Shown: one piece after another, positions 1 through 7,634 of the stretch
Layout of the letters: each line of letters opens with the position of its first letter
How positions within the stretch are numbered: position 1 is the stretch's first letter
Assembly (NCBI RefSeq): GCF_964033635.1
Contig: NZ_OZ035533.1
Coordinates: 1,488,001-1,552,000 of the forward strand
From: Chitinophaga sp. MM2321
Lineage (GTDB): Bacteria > Bacteroidota > Bacteroidia > Chitinophagales > Chitinophagaceae
DNA: 64,000 nucleotides
Reading direction: 5' to 3'
The notes under the pieces: generated by a model
What the model was told of the DNA's origin: nothing
What the model saw: only the letters and a program-made list of their open reading frames with translations
Database searches by the model: none
Program-made: the position numbers and the translations under genes

Positions 1-197
1 TTTGCTTTTGGAATGAATGTTTGCAGCACATGCAGCAATCCGGGTGTGTGTGCGATGTCTCCTATATTTACATCCTGCCATCCTGAAACGAGGAGGATAA
101 CCGGATTTGATTTACTATTTGCTAACAGTATATGAGGTATTAAAAGGGCGCCTGATGTAAGGGCCGCCGCTTGTTGTATGAAGTGTTTCCTGTTCAT
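1..197 (-). CDS. Polysaccharide pyruvyl transferase-like protein, N-terminal part only
   Basis: The frame opens at an ATG at 195-197 and runs off the left edge, so only about 65 residues are visible. It begins with a signal-like stretch (basic MNRK, then an alanine-rich hydrophobic run). The phrase SGWQDVNIGDIAHTPGLL follows and resembles the N-terminus of the polysaccharide pyruvyl transferase family, whose members transfer pyruvate to surface glycans. The match is to the 'NIGD-HTPG' block only, so function is tentative. It lies 69 bases downstream of the SusD-type gene on the same strand and probably belongs to that operon. Confidence 0.6.
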   Translation of the reverse strand, partial: MNRKHFIQQAAALTSGALLIPHILLANSKSNPVILLVSGWQDVNIGDIAHTPGLLHVLQTFIPKA

Positions 198-266
198 TTT
201 TAATAGTTTTAAATGCGTTGAATGAATAGCCTGTTTTTCCTGCTTTGATCATTAAAGACGGATGCT

Positions 267-1982
267 TTAATAACCTGGATTCTGTGCTATTACAGCACCT
301 GTATTGGAGTTGATAACGCTCTGAGGTATTGGCCAGAGCAGATTAATGGGCCGGATGGTGCCGGCAGAAGAAGGATTGTATTTACGGACACGATCGTATA
401 ATACACCCATCCTCACCAATGTTCTTCTGCGTGGCTCTTCAATAACCAGTTCCCTGGCGCGTTCATCCAGGATAAAGTCGATGCTGACCTGGTCGGCAGT
501 GATAGGCGTGGCGTGTGCCCGGCTTCTAACGGTATTTATATCTGTTTTGGCATCTCCCGGATTTCCCTTTCTGAAGTAGGCTTCGGCCCTTAACAAATAG
601 GTTTCTGCCAGTCTCATTTTTATCACTTCATTGGGTGTTTGTCCGAGTGTTACATCATTGTTGAAAGCAATGCCATCAATTTTCCTGATCCAGGGATAAT
701 ATCCACGGGTGGTATCCAGTACCTGGCTGGTAAGTGTTCCATCTGCTTTTGCCACAACCAGCTTGCCTTTGGCATCTCTGCCGGTAAGGATTTTTTTGCC
801 ATAATATTCCGGATCTGCCGGGTTATCATAATAAAATTCCCGCCGGATATTATATTTTGAATTTCTCATGTCGTTAGCATCCAGGTTCCAGATGTCGTAC
901 TTGAAATAATTCAACGGGATCATGACACCAATACCTCTCAGCATTTCACTGGAGGAAATATTGGAAACACCATTCGGTGTCTTGATTTTATCATACTCCA
1001 TTCCCCATAAACGGGCGAGAATATTGCCGGATCCGGCGCCGGTGCCTGTTCCTCCGCCAATGGTAAAGCTTTCAAATTGCAGGGCCCATATTACTTCCAG
1101 GTTGCCGGACGACCGGTTTTGTTGATTGGTCCAGAACAGATCGGAAAAAACATCTCCTTCCCGTGTTAAGTCTCCGAACCGCGCGGTCATTAGTTTATAA
1201 TCGCCTACTTCTCCGTTGATAACTTTACTGGCTGCTGCGATGGCCTGGTCATAAAAAGAAGCGTCTCCTGTTTCTATTCCCAAACTGATATAAACTTCTG
1301 CCAGCAGGTGATAGGCGGCTGCTTTATAGATTCTTCCGTTTGATTCATTGGCCGTAACAGGCAACTCTGATCCGGCTTCTTCCAGGTCCTTCCTGATAAA
1401 TTGAAGGACTTCTACTTTCGTAGCACGCTGGAAATCAAATTTAGGTTCAGTAATCTGGTGATCTACAATCGGAACGCCCCCATATAAATTCACCAGCACA
1501 TTATAGGCATAGGCTCTGAAGAATTTTGCCTGTCCTGAGAAAGCTGCTTTTGCTGTTGCTGACAACCGGGCCCTGGGATCTTCCAGGTTATCAAGGATCA
1601 GGTTAGTTTGCCTGATCATGTCTTTATATCCCCAGTTCCAATAAGTATTTACGGGATCATATTCAGAATTTAGCAGGGTATAATCTTTAAAACCCCTGCT
1701 GTCCGGCCGCCCCCAATCACATATATCGGTGCCTAAATTCATATAGTCGAAGTTCACGCCGCCTAGTGTTACTTCCTGCCGGGCAGCATAATACAGCGCC
1801 GCCTGGGTTGTTTCAAATCCTGCTGAATCAACCAGCAATACCTCCGGACTAAATCTATCCAGCGGGAGTTCGTCCAGGAAAGAATCTTTACAACTTCCCA
1901 AAAGAAAACAGGATATAAATAGGAGAACTGCGCAAGGCACATTATAGTTATCCTTTATTATTGATCTTATATAAGTATTCAT
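267..1982 (-). CDS. RagB/SusD family nutrient-uptake outer membrane lipoprotein
   Basis: This is a 571-residue SusD-type surface lipoprotein, the lid of a SusC/SusD importer. An N-terminal hydrophobic segment ends in a lipobox (LLGSC, cysteine near residue 31). The alpha-helical TPR-like architecture typical of the family follows, with a YWNWGYKD block in the N-terminal half and the usual C-terminal part (MRLAETYLLRAEAYFRKG, then a DERARELVIEEPRR stretch). Length is normal for the family. The start lies 12 bases after the stop of the SusC gene, so both are in one transcript. The substrate cannot be told: no glycoside hydrolase or peptidase is in view. Confidence 0.95.
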   Translation of the reverse strand: MNTYIRSIIKDNYNVPCAVLLFISCFLLGSCKDSFLDELPLDRFSPEVLLVDSAGFETTQAALYYAARQEVTLGGVNFDYMNLGTDICDWGRPDSRGFKDYTLLNSEYDPVNTYWNWGYKDMIRQTNLILDNLEDPRARLSATAKAAFSGQAKFFRAYAYNVLVNLYGGVPIVDHQITEPKFDFQRATKVEVLQFIRKDLEEAGSELPVTANESNGRIYKAAAYHLLAEVYISLGIETGDASFYDQAIAAASKVINGEVGDYKLMTARFGDLTREGDVFSDLFWTNQQNRSSGNLEVIWALQFESFTIGGGTGTGAGSGNILARLWGMEYDKIKTPNGVSNISSSEMLRGIGVMIPLNYFKYDIWNLDANDMRNSKYNIRREFYYDNPADPEYYGKKILTGRDAKGKLVVAKADGTLTSQVLDTTRGYYPWIRKIDGIAFNNDVTLGQTPNEVIKMRLAETYLLRAEAYFRKGNPGDAKTDINTVRSRAHATPITADQVSIDFILDERARELVIEEPRRRTLVRMGVLYDRVRKYNPSSAGTIRPINLLWPIPQSVINSNTGAVIAQNPGY

Positions 1983-1994
1983 GTCCCCGAATGT

Positions 1995-4900
1995 TTAAAG
2001 TTGAATATTCACACCTATGGTATATGTCTTAAGTATTGGACCATTGTCGCCCGGACTTCTGTCACCGGCGCCAAATTCAGGGTCCCAGCCCATCCAGTGC
2101 GTCCAGGTTACCAGGTTTTTACCACTGGCATATACTTTTATACCATTCATTTTAATTTTTGCCAGCAGGGAAGGAGGCAAATCATAAGCAACTGAAATAT
2201 CCTGTAGTCGTATGAAATCCCTGCTCTGATAAAAGAGGTATCCCAACGGATCCCTGTAATTAATAGCCGGGTAGATATTGCTGGGCGTTTCCGGGGTCCA
2301 GTGGGGAACATTTAAGGTATTAAACAGATCGTAGTAATTCGTGCCGGGATTGAGGGAAGGGATAGCACTTTCACCACCCCGACGCATATTGAAAATGACC
2401 ATCAGCGATATGCCCTTATAAGAGAATGTATTGGTGAGACCCGCTAGAAAATCCGCTTCATTAGATCCGATCACCTGTTTGTCTCTGGGTGTAATGGCGC
2501 CATCTCCGTCAATATCTTTGAACCTGATATGTCCTGCTTTGGCGCTTGGAATTAATGACATATCATCGCCTTCCTGGTAAATACCATCGAAGACATAGTC
2601 AAAGTTTGCACCAAGCGGATAACCTATAAACCATTTGTTGTTAATATCATCATCATCTTTCCCATCTTTATTTAAATCATTGCCTGTAAGCCGTACAATT
2701 TTATTTCTGTTTAGCGAGAATGCAACTTTGGTATTCCACACAAAACCACCTTGCTGAATATTGATTGTATTCAGGGATAATTCAAAACCTTTGTTTTCCG
2801 TTTCCCCTATATTTCTCAGGAACGAAGTAAACCCCGACATGTTTGGAATACTTTGATTTAATAAGAGGTCCTTGGTTTGGGTCCGGTAATAATCAACGGA
2901 GCCACTAATTCTATTGGAGAGCACACTGAAATCAATGCCGAAATTTATACTGGCAGTTGTTTCCCAGCCTAAATTCGGGTTACCCAGCGAAGTGGTATAT
3001 AGTCCTACCGCCGTGGCGCCACCGTCTCCATACACATAATTCACCTGGCCTAAACTGCTCAGGGAAGAATAGGCGCTTACACCTCTGTTACCATTTTTGC
3101 CCCAGGAAGCACGGAATTTTAAATTGTTCAATGCCTTTACATCCGCAAGAAAATTTTCTTCAGAAGCATTCCAGCTTACACCAACTGCGGGGAAAACGCC
3201 ATATTTTCTGCCACGTCCGAAGGCGGAATAGCCATCACGTCTCACCGTAAAATCTGCTATATATTTACCTTTGTACCTATAGCCCAGACGTGCCATGGTC
3301 GATATTTGCTGGCTTTTACCTGCATCGGTGTTGATGGCAAAATTATCACCGATTTCCAACGCATTATATCCCAACACATCATTAAAGATATTTTTGCTGC
3401 TCAATGATGAGTTCTCGCTTTTGTTGGTATAAATGCCATACAGGAGTGTGAGGTTAATGCCATGGTCATTGGCTATCATCCTGTCATATTTGAGAATATT
3501 TTCTACGGTCAGGTTATTGGATTCGGCATAACTTTTACTACCACTGCCCAGGTTAAAAAACTGTTCGCGTTTGAAGGAAGGCGTATAGTTAAAAACCTTT
3601 TGGTTTCTCAGCGTGTATCCCAGGTTTAATCTATAAGTTAAACCTGGTAGTGGTAAGGATACATCCGCATAGGTATTGGTAAAAAGTGTTTTTGTTATAT
3701 CGGAATTATCGTTGAGCAATGTTTGTGTTAATGGATTGACTACCGCACCCAGGTTCATAGGAAGAGGACGGGGAACGCCATCATCATAATATAAATCCGC
3801 ATAGGGGCTTATCATACTGGCGGCGCCTAAATTGGCCCTTACCCCTGAATTGTCCTTCACGCTGTATCCTGTATTGGTGCCTATGTTCAGCCAGTTGGTG
3901 ATGGCTACATCGAGGTTGATCCGGGAGGCGATACGGCTAAAGTTATCACCCATAACCGGCGACTTTACACTGGTGTAAGCGCCCGAAAAGTAATAGGTTA
4001 CTTTATCACTGCGTCCGGAAATACCCAGCTCATTGCTGTAAACCGGTGCATTTTGTTTGATGGCTTTCCACGGATCGATGGTAATCCCTTTTTTAATATT
4101 TTCTTCTTCCAAAGGCTGAAAAGGAAGCGATCCACCATCGGCTACTTCTGCATCTTTACGCGCTTTTAAATATTGTTCGGCATTCAGATACTCGGGTGTA
4201 TGCGCAAAATCGGAAATGCCATAATAGGAGTTCAGGGTGATTTTCGGTTTAGTAGTTGTTCCTTTTTTAGTAGTGATAAGGATAACGCCGTTTGCCGCCA
4301 GGGAGCCATAGATGGCGGAAGAACTGGCATCCTTTAAGATATCGATGGATTCAATATCATTTGAATTGATGTCGGATAAACTTCCACCTGCGTATATAAT
4401 ACCATCCAATACAATTAATGGGTTGTTGCTGGCAGAAATGGAGTTTCTTCCCCTGATAATAATGGAAGCATCTGATCCCGGTCTGCCATTATCCACTACG
4501 GTTACACCGGCTACTGTGCCCCTGAGGCTCTGAACGGGGTTTACATTTGGTTGCTGGCGGGTTTGTTCCATATCTACTCTTGCCAATGCACCTGTTAAAT
4601 CTTTCTTCTTTTGTGAACCATATCCTACCACTACTAACTGATTGAGGGAAGAAACACTTGGTTTCATCACCACATCGACCATAGAACGGCCATCAATGGG
4701 TATTTCCTGCCTGTCAAAACCGATGAAGGTAAATATCAGGATTCCTTTCAGGTCGTCCAGCTGTAAAGTGTAATGTCCTTTTGCATCTGTGAGGGCACCG
4801 GTTTGTGATCCTTTCAGGATAACGGTTACACCGGTTAGTGGTCCTCCATTCTGGTCAGTAACGGTACCATGTATATCCACCCGCGCATCCGGCGGGGTGG

Positions 4901-5366
4901 GTATTGTAGCGGAAGGAGGGGGTGTTTTTGTATTTACAATAACGACGGTATTAATAATGTTGTAGGTGAATGGTTGCGCTTCAAAGCATTTGCGTAATGC
5001 TTCTTCTATAGAAGCATTGCGTAAATTGACCGTTACTTTCTTTGATCGTTGTGGGAGGTCTTTGGCATAAAAGAAAGTATAGCCTGTCTGCCGCTCTATC
5101 TCCCGGAAGATTTCTTTCAGGGGCGCATTCCGCTCAGAAAGATTGATCGATTGGGAATAGGCACCCGCGCTTACCTGCAAACAAAAGGCGGTTAATAAGA
5201 AGACCGTGAGCTTCATAGCCATCAGTGCTTTGTGAATAGATAATACATGCATGGATCTACCATGTACAATTATTTTCATACCTTTGTATGGTTTAGTTTT
5301 ATGTTTAAGAGTCATTAGTCGTGGCTTAAAAGGATAACTAAACATCCGCCGGTGGTGCTCCAACAC
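1995..5366 (-). CDS. SusC/RagA family TonB-linked outer membrane protein with STN domain
   Basis: TonB-dependent outer membrane channel that pairs with the downstream SusD lipoprotein. In order: signal peptide (MKLTVFLLTAFCLQVSAG), an STN secretin/TonB signalling domain (about residues 75-145), a carboxypeptidase-regulatory-like beta-sandwich (about 165-235), the plug with the SusC signature VVVGYGSQKKKDLTGA, then the barrel ending in an aromatic strand. The STN domain indicates a transducer that reports to the upstream FecR/ECF sigma pair. The start is uncertain. The first ATG (codon at 5364-5366) lies inside a predicted RNA hairpin. In-frame ATGs at 5313-5315 and 5277-5279 would still leave a long pre-signal extension, as is common in this family, and are at least as likely. 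Confidence 0.95.
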   Translation of the reverse strand: MLEHHRRMFSYPFKPRLMTLKHKTKPYKGMKIIVHGRSMHVLSIHKALMAMKLTVFLLTAFCLQVSAGAYSQSINLSERNAPLKEIFREIERQTGYTFFYAKDLPQRSKKVTVNLRNASIEEALRKCFEAQPFTYNIINTVVIVNTKTPPPSATIPTPPDARVDIHGTVTDQNGGPLTGVTVILKGSQTGALTDAKGHYTLQLDDLKGILIFTFIGFDRQEIPIDGRSMVDVVMKPSVSSLNQLVVVGYGSQKKKDLTGALARVDMEQTRQQPNVNPVQSLRGTVAGVTVVDNGRPGSDASIIIRGRNSISASNNPLIVLDGIIYAGGSLSDINSNDIESIDILKDASSSAIYGSLAANGVILITTKKGTTTKPKITLNSYYGISDFAHTPEYLNAEQYLKARKDAEVADGGSLPFQPLEEENIKKGITIDPWKAIKQNAPVYSNELGISGRSDKVTYYFSGAYTSVKSPVMGDNFSRIASRINLDVAITNWLNIGTNTGYSVKDNSGVRANLGAASMISPYADLYYDDGVPRPLPMNLGAVVNPLTQTLLNDNSDITKTLFTNTYADVSLPLPGLTYRLNLGYTLRNQKVFNYTPSFKREQFFNLGSGSKSYAESNNLTVENILKYDRMIANDHGINLTLLYGIYTNKSENSSLSSKNIFNDVLGYNALEIGDNFAINTDAGKSQQISTMARLGYRYKGKYIADFTVRRDGYSAFGRGRKYGVFPAVGVSWNASEENFLADVKALNNLKFRASWGKNGNRGVSAYSSLSSLGQVNYVYGDGGATAVGLYTTSLGNPNLGWETTASINFGIDFSVLSNRISGSVDYYRTQTKDLLLNQSIPNMSGFTSFLRNIGETENKGFELSLNTINIQQGGFVWNTKVAFSLNRNKIVRLTGNDLNKDGKDDDDINNKWFIGYPLGANFDYVFDGIYQEGDDMSLIPSAKAGHIRFKDIDGDGAITPRDKQVIGSNEADFLAGLTNTFSYKGISLMVIFNMRRGGESAIPSLNPGTNYYDLFNTLNVPHWTPETPSNIYPAINYRDPLGYLFYQSRDFIRLQDISVAYDLPPSLLAKIKMNGIKVYASGKNLVTWTHWMGWDPEFGAGDRSPGDNGPILKTYTIGVNIQL

Positions 5367-5403
5367 CTCCGGTTTTTTTATCCTTAAGAAAGCATTTAAG
5401 GAT
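5349..5403 (-). other. Two adjacent inverted repeats in the FecR-SusC spacer
   Basis: Two stem-loops lie just upstream of or over the SusC start. An 8-base perfect stem pairs 5380-5387 with 5396-5403. A 9-base stem with one mismatch pairs 5349-5357 with 5364-5372. On the transcribed strand the first is followed by an A-tract, not a T-tract, so neither looks like an intrinsic terminator. They may be mRNA leader structures that affect translation of SusC. Confidence 0.4.
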
Positions 5404-5442
5404 CCCTTGTCTTCATGGAATGATGCTTTTAGAATGATAGAT

Positions 5443-6666
5443 TTATGGTTCTACTATTATTTCCCTGCCATTGATTTTAAAATGTACCCATCCTGTAGAT
5501 TCCAGTATACTGAGTAGGGTAGAGACATTCACATTTCTTGGTACCTTGCCGATAAAAAGCTGGGAGATGTTTCCCTGGTAATTTATATCTACATCATACC
5601 ATCTCGCCACCTGTCGCATGATATTGGAAATGGAGTCGTTCTGAAACTGAAAGAAACCATTTTTCCAGGCCATCACTTCTTCGAGGTCGGGGCCTTTTAC
5701 CAGTTCCAGATGCCCATCCTGCTTTAGTTTGGCTTGTTGTCCGGCAATGAGTATTTGTTGCTGATCTTCCTGTATTACTTTCACGCTTCCCTGTAGCAGG
5801 GTGGTTTTTATGATGCCTTCATCTTCGTAGGCATTAATATTAAAATGAGTGCCCAAAACTTCCACTTTCATGCCGTTTACCGTAACGATAAAAGGAATAT
5901 TTTTTCCATTTCCAATAGCTGCTTGGAGATGCGTTACTTCAAAGTAAGCTTCACCTGTTATTTGTATGTCTCTTGCTTTTCCTGAAAATGCGGAGGGGAA
6001 CCGGATGGAGGAGGCGGAGTTGAGCCATACCTGCGTGCCGTCGGGCAATGTTAGTTTGTATTGCCCGCCCCTGGGCGTACTCAACGTATTAAACAATATT
6101 TCGTTTCCTGTTTTTCCCTGTGGGCCTGTTGTTTTATAAGCCAGCTGGCCGGTGCCTTGTTTCAATATTTTTGTATTGCCCTGCTGGAGCAGCATACCGT
6201 TTTCTGCGCTATCCAGCAGTATCCGCGTGCCGTTTGACAAGGTGAGTACCGCTTTGTTTCCGCCTGGAATAAGATCGTTCTTAAAGCGTTGCGACTGCAT
6301 TTCGGTGTGGGCTGTTTGTACGGATGATTTTTGGAAGACCAGAAAATACATCGCGGCTCCGGTGAGCAGCACAATGACAGCGGCGGCAACGCGCCCGAAA
6401 ATGCGTCTTGTAATGAAGGAAGATTGCCTGTTATCCGGTGTCGCTATTTGCTCCCGGATGCGTTGTTCCGCATTTTTCCAGTCTTTCTTTTCCGGTTGAT
6501 CTTCAACAGCTGAACTTTGCCAGAGCAGCCACAGTTCTTTCTTTAAAGGATCATCCTCCTCCAGCTCCGCGAAGCGTTCCCAAAACTCCCGTAATTCATC
6601 CGGGGTTCCGGTATCCCGGAGGTATTGCTGAAGTAAGTATTGCAGTCGCTGAAGATTTGCAGACAT
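5443..6666 (-). CDS. FecR family anti-sigma factor
   Basis: This 407-residue protein is an inner-membrane anti-sigma factor of the FecR type. The N-terminal roughly 85 residues are cytoplasmic and helical. A single transmembrane segment follows (AAAVIVLLTGAAMYFLVF, about residues 93-111), then the periplasmic FecR domain (core RGGQYKLTLPDGTQVWLNS) and a C-terminal DUF4974-like domain carrying a DSISNIMRQVARWYDV stretch. In known systems it receives the signal from the STN domain of the outer membrane transducer and controls the ECF sigma factor. It lies between the sigma gene and SusC on the same strand, the classical order for these loci in Bacteroidota. Confidence 0.95.
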   Translation of the reverse strand: MSANLQRLQYLLQQYLRDTGTPDELREFWERFAELEEDDPLKKELWLLWQSSAVEDQPEKKDWKNAEQRIREQIATPDNRQSSFITRRIFGRVAAAVIVLLTGAAMYFLVFQKSSVQTAHTEMQSQRFKNDLIPGGNKAVLTLSNGTRILLDSAENGMLLQQGNTKILKQGTGQLAYKTTGPQGKTGNEILFNTLSTPRGGQYKLTLPDGTQVWLNSASSIRFPSAFSGKARDIQITGEAYFEVTHLQAAIGNGKNIPFIVTVNGMKVEVLGTHFNINAYEDEGIIKTTLLQGSVKVIQEDQQQILIAGQQAKLKQDGHLELVKGPDLEEVMAWKNGFFQFQNDSISNIMRQVARWYDVDINYQGNISQLFIGKVPRNVNVSTLLSILESTGWVHFKINGREIIVEP

Positions 6667-6757
6667 AAAATATGCTTATATCTATAAGACGACATGAATA
6701 GAGAAGAAGGGCTATTGGGAAAAAAAATAATTATCAGGAGGGAGATTGCCCGGTGAT

Positions 6758-7360
6758 TCAGGCCATGAAAAATAATATGGAAAGGGCGGCTTTATCGAGG
6801 CCATTACTTTGTAAAAAGTTGCTGATAGACCTGGTGGCGGCCATCATGGTGTTTTTAACCGTGTTGCGGGAAAGGTTCAATGCAGTAGCAATCTGGTCAT
6901 GCGTTAATCCCTGTTCGCGGCTAAGGGTATAAATAAGCCGTCGTTTCGGGGGCAATTGTTTAACCGCTTCCAGGAGTAGTTGTCTTAATTCCATATCAAT
7001 CAACAGGTCGTCTGCACGCTTTTCGGGCAGTTGTTCCAGCCGCTCAATATATACTTTCTGTAAACGGTCATGACGGGAGGTAACCCTCAAAAAGTCGATG
7101 GCTTTATGATACGCTACTTTATACAGAAAGCCTTCCAGGTGATGAACCTGTACCATTAATTCCCTGCCTACCCACAATTTAACAAAGACATCAATGACAA
7201 ACTCTTCAGCGATTTCAGGTGATTTGGTGATCTTAAGCAGGTAATTATATAATTTATCGCGATGTCTTTCAAATAGTGTATTAAATGCAGCTTCATCGCC
7301 GGCGGCCAGCCGGACCAGCAATGATGTATCACTATGTAGTAATGGAATACACAAATTCAT
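6758..7360 (-). CDS. RNA polymerase ECF-type sigma-70 factor
   Basis: A 200-residue ECF sigma factor of the Bacteroidota FecI-like group. Region 2 is seen in FNTLFERHRDKLYNYLLKI and the later VAYHKAIDFLR segment. Region 4 is seen in LPPKRRLIYTLSREQGLTHDQIA followed by an LSRNTVKNTM recognition helix. The C-terminal extension is hydrophobic, as often seen in this group. It is the first gene of the sigma-FecR-SusC-SusD series and presumably drives transcription of SusC/SusD when released by FecR. Confidence 0.93.
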   Translation of the reverse strand: MNLCIPLLHSDTSLLVRLAAGDEAAFNTLFERHRDKLYNYLLKITKSPEIAEEFVIDVFVKLWVGRELMVQVHHLEGFLYKVAYHKAIDFLRVTSRHDRLQKVYIERLEQLPEKRADDLLIDMELRQLLLEAVKQLPPKRRLIYTLSREQGLTHDQIATALNLSRNTVKNTMMAATRSISNFLQSNGLDKAALSILFFMA

Positions 7361-7634
7361 AACGTTTTTAAGCCTGTAATAAGGATAAGATGTGATCCTG
7401 GTTGTTCTATTTATAAATGAAATCCGCCACAGATAAGCATTTAAAGGACTGTGAGCCTATTAATCAGGCGAGCTTATTTATTAACGGTACTAATGTATAC
7501 AAAAATTAACAAATTGTTATCATACTTTTATTTCATAAATTTTTAGTAGAAAGATATACCCTTATAGAGGTATGATCAGTAATCCGGGGGCCGGTGAGCT
7601 GGTAGATTGTTTATGCAATAAGCAGGTGTAATAT
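7361..7634. other. AT-rich intergenic region
   Basis: This stretch lies upstream of the ECF sigma gene and downstream of the TPR gene, both on the minus strand. It must hold the sigma-gene promoter, but I see no convincing TAnnTTTG box, no strong hairpin and no open frame. Confidence 0.4.

Noticed and set aside
2957..3250. 97-codon plus-strand frame inside SusC
   Set aside because: Shadow of the SusC gene on the other strand.
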